From NCBI GenBank assembly GCA_038501195.1, contig JBBPUQ010000008.1:910001-974000 (forward strand): 64,000 nucleotides of DNA, read 5' to 3'. This stretch comes from Nemania diffusa (lineage: Eukaryota; Ascomycota; Sordariomycetes; Xylariales; Xylariaceae). Below the pieces are notes generated by a model. That model did no database searches, was not told where the DNA came from, and saw only the letters and a program-made list of their open reading frames with translations. Made by a program: the position numbers and the translations under genes. Positions 34,540-47,571 of this stretch are shown here, in pieces; position 1 is the stretch's first letter; each line of letters starts with the position of its first letter.

Positions 34540-37439
34540 TTAAATCTTTCCTGTTGACAAACTAGGAGGGAGATCTTCTTCCCGCGTCCCCCACTGACCC
34601 TCCTGTGGCCCAAGCACGAATTCCAACACCCCACCCTTAGTGAAAAAGTCATGCGTGATCCAGTTCTTCGTATACGCTTTTCCGTTGAGCTTGGCGCTCT
34701 GGATATACATATCCCTATGCGCGGGGTCAAAATTGACATTGCGCAGCGTCGCCCAGCCCCTCCCATCCATCGTCCTCACACTCACCTCGCGGAACAAGGG
34801 CGGGGTCAGCAGGTACACGTCCTGGCCGGCGACGGGGAAGAAGCCCATGAACGCGAAGGCGGAGAAGGCGCCCATGGCGCAGTCGTCGTTGCCGGGGATG
34901 CCGGCGACGGAGCTGTTGAACTGCGCGGGGATGTACTGCCGCACCCAGTGCGCGCTGCGAGCCGGGCGCCCGGCGTAGTGGAACAGGAACGTGGGCAGGA
35001 AGTTGGGCTCGTTGCCCATGTAGTTGATGCCCGAGGCGTGGAAGTAGTCCAGGCGCTCGACGAAGGCGGCGGCGCCGCCCATGAGCCCGACTACGGCGGC
35101 CATGTCGTGCGGCGCGTAGAAGCTGTACAGCCAGGGGCTGCCCTCGTACGTGGCGTGCCGCGTGTCGAAGTAGCAGACGTGCTGCTCGTGCGCGGGGCTG
35201 CAGAGGCGCGGGGCCTGCGAAGCGAAGGTGCCGTTGCGCAGCCGCGGCTGCAGGAACCCGCGGAACGCGGAGCCCTGCACCACCGAGCCCGCCGCCGCGT
35301 CGTAGTAGCGGTCCCGGCTGTCGGCGTCCCAGAGATTCTTCCAGTTGTGGCTCTGCCTGAGGTACTTGGCCTCGTCTGCCTCGTGCCCGAGGGCGCGCGC
35401 CATGAGGGCGATGGCGAAGTCGTCGTAGGCGTACTCGACGGTGCGCGAGATGGAGCGGCTCAGAGGGCCCGTGCCCTTCCGGTCGTCGTCGTCGACGGGG
35501 ATGTAGCCGAGCGCGTGCCAGCTCTCGATGCCGCCGCGGCCGGACACGGACCAGTCGCTCGGCTCGTCCTCGGCGTCGGACAGCGCGGCCTCGTACCCCA
35601 GCGCCCAGTCGATGCCGCGCGTGAGGTTCTTGAGCAGCGCGTCGGCGAGCACCACGTCGGCGTTGGACCCGCCCTGCGTGAAGCCCTTGCTGAAGCTCAT
35701 GCGGCAGTCGGGGAGCTTGCCCTCGTGCTTGTAGATGTCGAGCAGCGCGCGCACCATGTCCGTCTGCGCCGCCGGGTCGACGATGGTCAGGAGGGGGTGC
35801 TGCGCGCGGAACGAGTCCCAGATGCAGTAGAAGCTGTCGTAGTACGGCTCGTCGGACTTCCACAGCGGGTTCTCGCCCGTGTAGTCCTGCGGCGAGAGCA
35901 TCGTGCGGTACAAGCCCGACCAGAACGTCTTCAGTGCATCGAGGTCGAGACCAGTATGATCAGCTTTGATCACAGAGAGCTTTCCCCGCCAGGCTTCTTC
36001 GGCGGCTTCTACTACCCTCGAGAAGCCGAAGTCGCTGATCTCGCGCTCTGCATTCTCGCAAGCCTGGGAAGCCGAGATGAAGGACAGGCCGACTCGAGCG
36101 AGGACTTGGTTCTTAGGCGCCTGGGCAAATTGAACCCATGCGCCGACTGACCCCTGTGGAATCCGGATATCGCTGTACAGATCCCCCAGACTGTGCACGC
36201 TGTCTGTTACCTTGGTGTGCTGAAATGTGCCCGTCCGCCGTATCTCAGCGCCGCGAAAGTCGGCGCAGAAGTAAGCGGCGTACGAGCCCTGGCCGAACGA
36301 TGGGCGGAATTTACCGCCGCCCTTGATGCGCCCCGTGGTTGTATTTACCTCAATATTACCACCTGAACGGCTGTTGCTGAGATCAACCATATCTACGAGG
36401 ATTAAGGGGCTGTTGTGTACTGTTTGCGGTATACCGTCGTCGCCTGATGCAGCGTATAAATAGGGCACCTCGGCCTCGGATGGGAAATTAAACCGAAAGA
36501 GACTTGTGTGCGCTGTTGCTGTCATCTCCGTGTACACTGAATTATTCAGCCCGATGGCAAAGTAGCCTGGTCTCGCGGTTGCCGAGTCATTGATGCGAGA
36601 GGTAGCTCGCTGTAAAGCAATATAGTTGCATTTGGTGAAGTCATCTTCAGGGCATCCAGGGTGGGCGAAGAGCGGAAAGTTCCCCAGGGAAGGACTCTAC
36701 AACGTGTCAATATATAGTAAATCACTCAATACGTTCTCACGTGGAAACTTACCCCTCCAGTCCCTAGGAGATATCGGTCAATGAAATGATGAGGCAAGTA
36801 GCTGATGAGTGAGAAAAGGCTTACCAGAGTCGTGGAGTTGAGAGAAGCCCTGGATCAGCGAGTCGTCTGACACGAATCCAGCAGCAGCTTCGCCCCAATT
36901 GGTCGTGTCGGCTCCAGGCTTAGCCATGCCTGCATTTATCCGTCAGGAGAATTCCAGGGGAGAATTCATGATAAAAATCCGTGCTCACCGTAAGGCAGAG
37001 TTGCGCCAGGAAAGACATGACCTTATCGAACACTTTAGTCTCATAGCTCGAACTCAGGAGGATAGAGCCTCAAACATACCTCCATTGACCGTGCCGATCA
37101 GAGGATCCACGAACTGAAGAATATCGTTGCTAGACTTCCCCTTTAACGTCGTAGCAAGGCCCAATAGTAGCCTTCGAGGCGGGTTGAAGCTCTCGATAGG
37201 AAGTGATGCCCATATCAACAAGAAGAAGAATACTATAAGCAATACTCCGAGTCAGCTACTATTTTGAGCATCGTCTGTGAGGGTTCTGGAGGCTCTGGAG
37301 GATCTGGACGCTTCTAAAGCATCGCTTATGCATCCTCTTAAAAGTGACTAAAATAAGAAACTGGCCATGAGAGTTGCTTACGGGGAACTGCGAGCACTCT
37401 GCGTCGTCGAGGAAACGTCGTCAGAAAAGGACCCGCCAT
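34540..37439 (-). CDS. GH92 exo-acting alpha-mannosidase with N-terminal signal anchor
   Basis: Six exons, 37439-37382, 37232-37080, 37021-36989, 36929-36825, 36763-36753 and 36696-34540, give 838 residues with every phase consistent. Exon 5 is 11 bases and exon 3 is 33 bases; both encode parts of the conserved GH92 core (GHVFPGATLPYG, then DSGTGGSPSLGNFPLF), so the model is well supported. Residues 11-30 (RRRR, then a hydrophobic run) form a signal peptide or type II membrane anchor. DPLIGTVNGG, GNEPNFLPTFLFHYAGR and PGNDDCAMGAF (about residue 720) are family signatures; the Asp pair in GNDD lies near the active centre. GH92 enzymes are calcium-dependent and remove alpha-1,2 or other alpha-mannose from N-glycans and mannans. 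The gene diverges from a GH125 mannosidase gene. The C-terminal half, 34780-35930, is far more GC-rich than the rest. Confidence 0.95.
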
Positions 37440-40267
37440 GACGACTATTGGCGAAATTACCCGGCTTCCAGTATTTGATCTTGCTCTCTGCTCCCTCTGC
37501 CCTATCCGATGCAGCTTTCTTTCATCGAATATGTCGCCAGCCAGCCAGACGCTCAGCCATCTGCGATATGCGTAGCTCGGCAGAAAGACCCCGAGAGAGC
37601 CTCAGACAAGCTCAACACACGGTAAGATTTCCGTGCTGCATGGACCGAAGAAGTCGTGGTTGAAGGCTGAGAAAGTGGAATCGCGGCTTGCCTTCGCTAG
37701 AAATGGGATTACCTGTTGTTACCAGTTTGGTAGGACAGGCCATGTGTCTTCCCGTAGCAGCCTTCCTTCGCTGTGCCATGTCCATTCTGGCTGAAGTTGA
37801 GCCCCCTAATGCGGCAGGCGGACTTGTAGTTCCAGGGCTGGGCCGGCCTGTGGCTGCTTGGCAGGTGAGGCTTGGCAATGGGATTAAATATCGCGCGTTG
37901 GGAGCAAGAGCTCGGTGCGGATACCGTCAACTAAATCTAGGATTGAAATTTTTAAAAAAATGCTTTGACCTCGCCATTTTTGTCCCCAAATACTTCTAGC
38001 GACATGAAAAAAACAACCGATGCGGTGCTAGAATAGCTCGGTCTCAAATTCGTCTTAAGTTCCGGCTACACAAGATTCCAATGGGGGATACTTTCAGGAA
38101 CACTGTCTCACCAATATGGCATATGCTTACTGCTGGTGAGCTAGAACTCAATCAACCGGACCTTTACATCGCAAGACATGAAATGCTCCAATTTCACTCA
38201 CACACGAAACACTATATACAAGCCGATTTCCTAGGAAAAATAATCGTCTGTGCAGAGTTCTCAATTGGCATCCTTCCTAGTTGTAGAAACCGGGAGTTTT
38301 GATCTACTTAAGTTAGGCATTTGGCTTCGGGAGACATACTAGGTAGCATCAAGAGGCCTCATCCTCAATCATATCGACATCCTGGGTGAAGAGACCTGCG
38401 ATGCATGCGAAAAGTAATAATGGAAAGTTTGCCTGGGTGAATCTCTAGATACTATACAGAAGTCTAGGCGACCAGTGTCCACGAACAAACTCGCCTGTCA
38501 ACTTCAGTTCATCATGGGAGTACTTTCAAACTCAAGTTCATATGTGCGGCTGAAAAGCTTTTTGAGTGCCGTATGAAGATTTCCAGTCCAGCTGTCTTCA
38601 TAACTATCCGATGTATGGCTCGAGTAATAAACTCAGATCAATCCCATGAATTCATCTTAAGGATATGCCGGTAGGTCATCACGAGCCGGTAGTCAGAGCA
38701 GTGTCTACCCTTAGTCGCAGTCTACCAAAATTCGGTAAATACTGTCCTACGGTTTAGCACTGCAAGTAAAATAGCCGTAATTGGAGATACAGTTGTCGAT
38801 GCTTATTGTAATGTCGGGACATGCCTCATAGCGGGAATTGACTTTTTTTCATTGTTGTCGAAGAGAGCGTCGAGCTTGGCTATGCGGTTGGTTTATTAGT
38901 TAATTTTATCCAGATCAATGAATGTCGAGATAGCTTGAAAATGAAAATGAGTATAGTATGAGGATTAATAAAGTGCTTGGCTGATCCGAGACGGATATTT
39001 CCGACGTGATTTCGCCCATTTTCAAAAAATGTATGTGCGATTGAATAAGAATGAAGCTTTACGATATATAGATAGATATGTAATTAAACTATGATGCTGC
39101 TAAATATATATATTGTGTGACGCTTCTCGTTGTTACTTCTTGAGGGCATCGATTAACCGCTATGTTTATTCCGTAGTAGCTTTTACTATGCAGAGCGATA
39201 ACACTGAGCTAAAAGTGATACGTAGTTTGAGAACCCCGATAGATCATTTGCGAAGGGGAATTGGTCAGGGCGAAAAACTTGACGAAAACGCCATTTACGT
39301 ATCCTGATGACGCAGTTACGTTACAAGGTGCCATATCCACCACAGCAGATAGATGATGCAACGCCCATGTCAGTGGAAATGGAAACGTGGTCGCAAACCA
39401 GGTATAGCGGTGTGAAATACGAAAGCCTTGATGAGATTTTAGCAGCATTGCACCCATACACCTCAACATACATAACTAACATGAAAAGAGCTTTGCAACT
39501 TTGCAGGTCGGAATTCATGACCCCGGTGACAGGGTGATGGTAATAAATAAGAAAAAGCTTCGGTCATGAGCCTCTCAAAGCCGAGACCTACGGCAGTGCA
39601 CCGTTACCCCACAGCCCAAGACGGGGGTCATGAGGCGGGGAAGGGGGTGATCTCCTTTCGCTTTAGGAAGCTCGAAGCTGCGAGCCTTCCGACCTAGGCA
39701 GCGAACGGGGCATCTCGTGGTATTGCCCGTCGTCAGTGGCAGAACGAGGACTAGACGAGCAAGGACGCCGTGTGTGCGATGCCGTCAAGATGGCTTGGGT
39801 CGTATTCTGAGTTTCCAGGGATTCCCCGCACGCGCACGAGATCGTCTCGGCTCTATTGATTGCGCTGAGACCCTGCACCCGTCTGCAATTTCCCATCATG
39901 AGACGTCATATGGTCGACGGCGCCAACGTGCAGCGGGAAAGAGCTCGATAGAAGTGGTCGGCCTAGACCAGGGGAGAAGCTGACGGTGCAGGTTGATCTT
40001 CCGTTTCCTTGGGATGGGTTACCTAAAATTTTGACTGGAAGAAGCAGTTGGCATGTTTGTGTAGGCGTGCTGCCGCCGGTGTACATAAATAAAAGAATCA
40101 TTTGCCCACCAGTGGAATTTCGCCTTTGTTTTGCGTGCCATCGCCACGCAGATCTCGGTTCGGGGCGTTGCATTGCTTTGTTGATCTGCTACTCATCCGT
40201 CGCACCCGCCGTCCCTAGATTCTCCCTCTAGAATATATATACCAATATTCTAGCTACGTCGACAAGG
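37440..40267. other. Shared spacer between divergent mannosidase genes
   Basis: No supported gene was found in 2.8 kb. Short frames at 37612-37999, 38081-38302, 39113-39537 and 39663-40173 look random. Since GH92 leaves to the left and GH125 to the right, the interval holds both promoters. It is rather long for a simple bidirectional promoter. Confidence 0.5.
40228..40253. promoter_or_regulatory. TATA-like core within a 9-bp inverted repeat before GH125
   Basis: CTAGAATAT at 40228-40236 is the reverse complement of ATATTCTAG at 40245-40253, with a TATATACC centre. The structure ends 14 bases before the ATG at 40268. It may be the TATA box and start region of a short-leader transcript, or a regulator site. 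Confidence 0.45.
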
Positions 40268-41939
40268 ATGCGGCGATTCTCGGATTTGTTGTTGAGCTCA
40301 CTGGCGGCCACCGCGCATGCCATTAATGGTAGAGCCGCATGCCCCGACTATACTCAATACTCGACCCAGATTCACCAGCCTTTGTCTGCGGGGAAGTACC
40401 AATTATCCTATATGCGACCGGACCCAGCATGCAGAAAATATACGTTGCCAGAGGTCGAAAAGACTATCCAGGACATGAAAAGTGTGGTGAAAGATCCTGA
40501 CCTTTTCCGCCTCTTCGAGAATGCGTTTCCGAATACGTTGGACACCACTATTTCCTGGAAAGGGTTTGCGGACAACAGTACTGATGAAGAGGTAGGAGGT
40601 TGATTGGACTAATATTACTAGACAGCCGAACCAGACTAACCTTAGAGAATAGCTTACGTTTGTGACGACGGGGGACATCGTCGCCATGTGGCTCCGAGAT
40701 AGTGCAAACCAATTGCGAAGCTATAAGTCACTCCTAAAGGCGAACGCCTCAACCGACTCCCTCGCTTCGCTTTTCCGCGGCGGCATCAACCTCCAAGCGC
40801 GATACATTATCCAAAACCCGTACTGTAATGCATTCCAGGCGCCGACCGAGTCTGGTCTTCCGCCGGTAGACAACTCGGCTGCCGATACCGACGTCGTTTC
40901 CCCCGGATACTCCTCCGACTTCGTCTTCGAGTGCAAGTACGAGCTCGATTCAATCTCCGCATTTCTGCAGCTGTCGTGGGACTATTACGAGCAAACAAAG
41001 GACGTGAAGTTCTTTGGGAAATACAAATGGGTTGACGCAGTCAATACTATCTTGGACGTTGCCGAGGGTTTGCTTGTTGGTACATATGGCGACGACGGAT
41101 CCGTCAATAAATCGCCTTATACTTTCCAGCGCACGACTACCGCGGGGACCGAGACGCTCACCAACAGCGGCATTGGCAACCCGGTAAAGAGCGGCACCGG
41201 TCTGGTTCGCAGTGCATTCCGTCCCTCGGACGACGCCACGATTTACCAGCTCTTCATTCCCGCCAACATGCAGTTTTCGAGCTACCTGGGCAAGTGCGCC
41301 GAGATCATGAAATCCCTCGATGCCGGCGTTGCCAAAAAAATGAGCAGCTTCTCCAATAGCGTGAAAAATGGTATCAATCAGTACGGGAAAGTGAACCATC
41401 CGAAGTTTGGCCAAATCTATGCCTACGAGATTGATGGCTTTGGTTCGAGCAACCTGATGGACGACGCGAACGTTCCCAGCTTGTTAAGTGCGCCGATTCT
41501 GGACTTCTTGGACGCTTCCGACAAGACTTATCAGAGCACACGTAAATTCGTGCTGTCCACGTGGAATCCCTATTACATGCACGGCCCGGTCATCAATGGG
41601 TGAGTCAGCTTTGATCGCGAAATGCAACTACCTTAATCCCTCAATCCTCTAACAATTATCCCCAGTACTGGAGGTCCCCATGTTGGTCCTGGCAGAGCAT
41701 GGCCCATGTCCATCATCGCGGAGCTCTTGACCTCTTCTAACGACGACGAGATCATTGCGGGGCTGCACACCCTCGTCTCATCGACAGACGGCCTTGGGCT
41801 GATTCACGAGTCGGTTAACACCTTCGACGCGAGCCAGTGGACGCGGCAATGGTTCTCGTGGGCGAATGGGTTGTTCGGTGAAATGGTGCTCGGACTCAAG
41901 GACAGGAAGCCGGGACTGCTTGCGACGAGCCTCCAGTAA
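40268..41939 (+). CDS. GH125 exo-alpha-1,6-mannosidase, secreted
   Basis: Three exons, 40268-40591, 40653-41599 and 41666-41939, give 514 residues; introns are 61 and 66 bases with regular splice sites. A signal peptide ([18 protein letters not shown]) is followed by the GH125 (formerly DUF1237) (alpha/alpha)6 fold. Recognisable motifs are [57 protein letters not shown] and [17 protein letters not shown]125 enzymes release mannose from alpha-1,6-linked ends by inversion. Paired with the divergent GH92 gene, it could finish trimming mannan cores left by alpha-1,2-mannosidases. Length is normal and no truncation is seen. Confidence 0.94.
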
Positions 41940-44614
41940 CTCCTCTTCCGACCTGCCATTAATGGTAATTATATACGATAGATATATAACTTGCTCGTAG
42001 TAATAAGAGACCAAACAGAAATAGAAATCGGAGTGCCTCCGTCAAAGCCGAGAGAGGCGATTGATCCCCTTTGGGTGTGCGGGCTCGATGTGACCTGGAT
42101 ATGCTTCGCTTCCCCTCTTCGTACGCGTACTGCGTATAGATAGTATATGGAGGCCAGGTAGGTAGGCAGCCAGGCTCTCTCTCTCTCACTCTCACTCTCG
42201 ATTTTAGTGCTCGCTAGGCTACACCGCCGCAACCAGAGTAGCGCAACGGCTGCAAGACAGGCTACTCGGCTGGGTGGCTCGCTATTGGAGAGTCACGATA
42301 AGGGTGGTTAGGTAGGACTTCTTCGCTAATATGTATATGCGTGCGTACTTAGCAGACGTGAATGACCATGTGTATTTACCTACCCACATACCTATCCACC
42401 TACCTATCGCGAATCTCCCGGCTTGGAGGATCCTGGGGCGATCATATGAGTCAAAACGAATGTAACCCAATGAATTGAGGTTCTGACGTGGTCACTGATG
42501 CACTCGACTTACATACAGAATACGTGCAGTGCATACTGCGCATCGCTTTATGCCGACTTGACTACCCAGACTATATCTCGGCTAGAAAAGGGGTTGAACA
42601 CATACAATGTAACCGTGGAATTGCAACCGTATCTCAGAGGAAACACGGGTAGAAGAGATGATAGGTGCGGCAAGTCACCTCATTGCTTCGCTGCTTTGCA
42701 ACATTGATCGCTGGTGGTACGCAGTACCTCTCTGTGCTCTCTCTGTAAGTGTGCGTGTGTCTCGCCGGTATCCCTGATCTAGTAGTTCCTTCAGCGAGCC
42801 TGGGCGCCTGAAACCAATTAGACCGGCGGACGCCTTCAGGGGCTTTGTGGGGAAGTCCTAGGCACAGTACCAGTAGGCTCTAGATAGAGTCTACGTAGTA
42901 AGGGCCGACGTTACCTATACAGCACAACAAGTCTAGGCCTACTACGGCCTACGTAGAGCCTTCTTTCGTGGCCTTCTTTTCTTTTCTTCTTGCTGGCGTC
43001 CTGCTGTGCGATGTTTCCTCTTCATATACCTAGTACACGTATCCTGTGTAGCCTAGGTACGCATAGGTTGCTCTGGTTACTGCGCTGGTCCACGGACGAT
43101 CACTTATTACAGAGCATCCTTGCGCCAGCTGGCTGTAGGGAATCAATTGTTTGGCACCTTTTGTTTTGCTGGGGATGATGCAGTGGCTTCCGCTAGCCGA
43201 AATCCTTTGTTGTGCTCCATTCATCATTATTGTTATTATTTTCCTTAGTCTAGCCCTACATATATACTCCCTTACGCATATGCGTACATGTATGTATACC
43301 TATATGTATGCATAGATGACGGTCAATGATCATGTAAGTTATAGCTTTAGATACATAGGTACCTTGATAGGGTGTTGCACGTATTACTTGAGGCTTCGGT
43401 AGTACTTTAGGTATCTACCTAGGTATCGAATACCTTGATTGTCGATGCAGAAAGGTGCACCACGTGGTACGGAGTACAGAATATACATACCGCAGGTAGT
43501 AGCTCCCGGGTCAGCATACTGCATGGTACCTTAAACTTAGTAGGGCATAGTGCGGTGTGAAGGCAGTTTTTCTTTGGCAATTCGTCATAGGCCAAGCGCA
43601 TTGTCTTATCGCGCTCCTGATACGGTCCGGAGATACATAGATAGGAAGAGTTAGTAGCAACATGAACGGTTGTTTTCTCTCGCGCTAAAAGCTCAAGACC
43701 AGAACCCGACCGATGACGGATAGCACAGGGTCACCATCACGAGGAGCAACCGTCTGACAGGAGGCACCCCAGCTCGCCCAGCTCGCCCAGCTCTCTCTTT
43801 CGGGATTGTCTCCATAATCGCTTCAACTTCACCTTGATGGTCCATCTTGCCTGTCTGGATAGTCGTTCTAGCCGCCTGCACTCGCTCACGCAGGCCCTGC
43901 ACCCCCCTACCTACCGTATACCACGATTCAATCCTGCATCTCGAGCTCTCTATCTACATCTCGCATCCACCATCAACCATCACCACCATCCTCACATCCT
44001 CGCCATCCTCGCCATTCTCACCACCGACGACGACAAGAATAGCAGCAGCGATAACAGCACCAACACCAAACACCAACACCGATAAAATAAATAATTATAA
44101 TAGCTCCCTAGACAAGCTTAACGTCAACATGCCGCACACTGCCTAGCTTGGCATCCCGTCCCTGCAGCCGGCCGCATACAGTTAGCAGAGCCGCCTTATA
44201 CACCACAATTCATCCTCGATCGATTCTGTGACTGTGCGGTGTCTGCCTGCTGTCTCCTGTCGAACCTGGAACCTGTCGTGCGAATGATTCGTAGCTAATA
44301 ATCCCATTCTCCTCGTCTCCGGCCCCATCAAGTCTTGCGCTATCTCCCTACCGACGTCGTGAACAATGGATGCCAAAGTCAGGTGGCATCATATCGAAAC
44401 CCCCAATTCCGTCTAACTCAACCACCCGTCGTTCGTTCGCTCGCTCGCTCGCTCTGACCCGGCTTCATTGTGCCGCCGTCCTCTTCGCGACGAGTCCCTT
44501 GTCGGCCGCTAGTCACAGCAGCTGACGGGCTTTATACCAACTAGTTATTTTTATCCTAATCAGCAGAATCGTTTGTACACCATCCTAGATAGCCTGCCTT
44601 TCTCCGAATATAAA
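41940..44614. other. Spacer and long pyrimidine-rich leader of ATG13
   Basis: No supported gene is seen. Simple repeats include a CT run at 42174-42199 and a TCGC run at 44433-44455. The stretch 43850-44560 is C/T/A-rich with CAYC triplets and probably forms part of the ATG13 promoter and 5' leader. TAGGTA/TACCTA motifs recur at 42158-42175, 42305-42405 and 43400-43430. Confidence 0.5.
42174..42199. repeat. CT microsatellite
   Basis: A run of CT dinucleotides with two CA interruptions covers about 26 bases. Confidence 0.85.
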
Positions 44615-47571
44615 ATGCATCAGACACCACGGCCCACACTTCGTACTTCTTCTCCGGCTTCTTCCCCACAGACAAATCCTACGAGAACCAACAACCAGCG
44701 GGATGCCATGAGCCCTGTTAGTCAATCGGGCCCGGCATCCGACGCCAGGTCTTACGATGGCTCCGCCCGGACGGCAATGGCAGCGGGAGCCGCCGCGGCT
44801 CGCGGCGAAGGGGGGCCGACTCGTGATTCTATCAAGAAGCTAGACCAGATCATACAGGTTAGTTGTTTGCTTCTCTACATGCATCCCTAGATGGATGGCA
44901 CTGATGGTTGGCTCTTTAGAATGTCTATTCGAAAGCTGGAACTCTGATCCTACAGGAGAGGATGCAGGTCACCCCTGTTCTCGTGGGTAAGACGCTCGAA
45001 AAGAGGACGAGTAGATGGGTAAGTGGCAAGCAAGTTGATGGCGCCGCCGCCGCCGAAGAAGCACTCTGTCTGGCTAAACTCGTGGGTCCACAGTTCCAAC
45101 TCGATACCAACGATATCGACGATTTTCGGGAGGAGTTCCGTGTATGGAAAGCATGCGGTAGCTTTGAAAATCGCCCCCCTCCGCTGATTATTGAAACCTA
45201 CCTCGACACATCTCGGTTAAAAAGCGGTCAGAGCTTGGTGGCTCTGGATGAGAGTGGGAAGCGTTGGGATGTAGTAGAAGCCATCAATTCATCAGACCAG
45301 TCGAGTGATAGCAGTACCGGGCGGCAAGGCAGATCCATTACTCATGTCGTTTTAGAGCGATGGCGGATTGAATTGAAAGGTGCTTCCGCCGATGACCTTG
45401 AAGATTTCGGTCCCCTGCTGCCTACGGTGTATAAGAAGGCTATCGTCCTAATGCGGTCTATCTACACCACGACAGGAATATTACCTGCCTGGAAACTAGC
45501 CCGGAATTCCAAGACAAAAGGCATACATCCTGCCTTGACCACTCGCTGCCGGGTCTCCTCTGGTGACTCGCGCACTTTCGGATCTGACACGCTGCGGACA
45601 CCCTTATTTGAAGGTAGAGGTGATGTGATTACCGAGTACGTGGTTGGTCATCTCGAGGTGCCTGTAGGCCACTTCTACGTATCCGTTTGCTACCGGAACC
45701 AATGCGCCTTCCAGGTCGTTGAAACCGAATCGCTCTTGAGTTCCCGCATAGGATTGGCAATTTCTGATGACATGTTTATGCCATCCTTGCCACGCCGAAC
45801 TCAAAGCCGTAACGAGCCTCTGACACACGAGGTCGGATCTTTGCCGTATCAGCGCCATGTTTATAATATTACCGACAATCAACAGCGGTACGGAAGTCTC
45901 TCGACCTTCCACGGCGAGGGACCCATCGGCACAAGCCCGATATCTGCCCTCAGAGCGGTCAGGGCGCCAGGTTCAGATACTACGTCACCCCCTGATTCTA
46001 GGCCTGCTAGCGTAGAGGCGCCAGGCCACTCGTTACCTGTTTCTAATATAGTAAGACGATCGTCTGTTCGTACGACAGAAGGATCAAGCAGGCGTCCATC
46101 TGTCTCGTTCCAGTCATCGCCCTTTAAGCATGGGTCCCTGTCTGGCTCGCCCGTACCGCGTATGCAAGATCAAGACATTCTACCATCGCCTCGGACATCT
46201 GGGGTGAATGTGGCTACACACGTCCGAAACAGGTCTTCGTTAACAGCTGGGATGCCCGCGTCATTACGCGGGGTTCCACCTCAAAATGCTGGCGACAATT
46301 CTATTGCCGGATCACCTAGACCGAGTAACACAAACCGGTTCAGCAGTAGTTTCACACATCGCCGTAACCGCCCTTCATTTGGCGGTACTAGTAGGGCTGA
46401 GGATGATCAGATGAGTAGCGGCAAACAAAGCCTCTCGTCGTCCGCTGCGCAGCCAGGCTCTGGTCTACTTAATGAGGCCGGTGCCGGAGGGAGCTCAGGC
46501 TCTTTCCAGACAGATGACGATAGTATCCAAGACTTCTTGAAAGCTCTTGACAGCAAGAAGACGCTTCAGAGTTTTGAACCATCCAAGAAGGGTGAGTCGG
46601 CCACTAAGAAAACGACGGCTCAGCTTTCTAAGTTCTATCTCATGCGGGACTCGAACAATGCGCTCACCGAGTCTCTAAACTCTTCCATGCAACTACAAAG
46701 GTCATCAAGCACGTCTAGTCGGCAGCTGGGTAATGTACCAGGCATGTCGACGTCTCCGTCGCCCGGGAAACCTTTGTCGCCTCACACACCACACACGCCT
46801 GCTATCCCGTCCCGTCTTAGTGAGAACTCGAGCGTGGATTATGCGGTACCTGTGCGAGTGGCATCGCGACCACGTCACGAGGTTCATCTCACGGAAGACC
46901 CGCCCGCAAGTGCCCCCGTGACATTTGAGAGAACTACGGCTATAGACATTCCATTGTCACCACGCCCTTACCCTCATGCCCGACGGTCCAGTTCTGTTGC
47001 CCACCAGCCTCGCGTCATGTCGGATGACGATGACGGGGAGGGACAGCGTAGCCTCAGCCTGGGAGCGCAAGATCGCGAAGTTCCTACTGTTAGCACATTG
47101 CTCAGGCGAGGGATAACGGAAACAGTCGAGGCAGCAGATTCACCAGCTCTCCAGCCGCCGGCCGACATTCGATCAGCCGGGTTAGCAGATACGGAAGGGC
47201 AAGCATCGTCTTCGGCTGAACATGAAGTACGTCCACCAGGGGGACTATTTAATGGCCTTTCTGGATCGTATGGCAGGCGTTACGGCAGCAGTGCCGGTAG
47301 AGGGATTACACCGCCGCAGTCTGGTAGTGGCAGCCTCGTGGGTTCTTATGGGCGGTACGGCCGTGGATTTTCACGCGGTGGTGGTGCTGCTGGGTTGGGT
47401 GGTGGCTCAACGGAGGAAACTGAGGACGAGCCGCTCCTTTTTGACATGTCGGAAATCAACCGTGATCAGTCACGGCGCAGCCTCGAGGAAAATCGTGACA
47501 GGACTAGAAATCTGGGGTTTGGTGGAGACCGAGGTGGCTACGAATCGAGTCGTGGAAGCCATCGTTGGTAA
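44615..47571 (+). CDS. ATG13: Autophagy protein Atg13
   Basis: Two exons, 44615-44857 and 44920-47571, give 964 residues. A Ser/Pro/Ala-rich start leads to KKLDQIIQNVYSKAGTLILQ at the junction, the opening of the Atg13 HORMA domain, with PPPLIIETYLDTSRL and GKRWDVVEAI following; the domain runs to about residue 300 (VGHFYVSVCYR). The remaining 650 residues are Ser-rich and disordered, with the Atg1-binding region expected around DDSIQDFLKALDSKK. Atg13 activates the Atg1 kinase and nucleates the phagophore assembly site; TORC1 phosphorylates its Ser-rich tail when nutrients are plentiful. The ATG at 44615 gives a short N-terminal extension as in other filamentous fungi; the frame is open a little further upstream but without another ATG. 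A Gly/Arg-rich C-terminus (RGGYESSRGSHRW) closes it. Confidence 0.95.

Noticed and set aside
34651..36150. A 499-codon open frame on the plus strand opposite GH92, and a 378-codon second minus-strand frame at 34727-35863
   Set aside because: Both are shadows created by the high third-position GC of the GH92 gene; their products are Val/Glu/Arg or Arg/His/Ala-biased with no domain.
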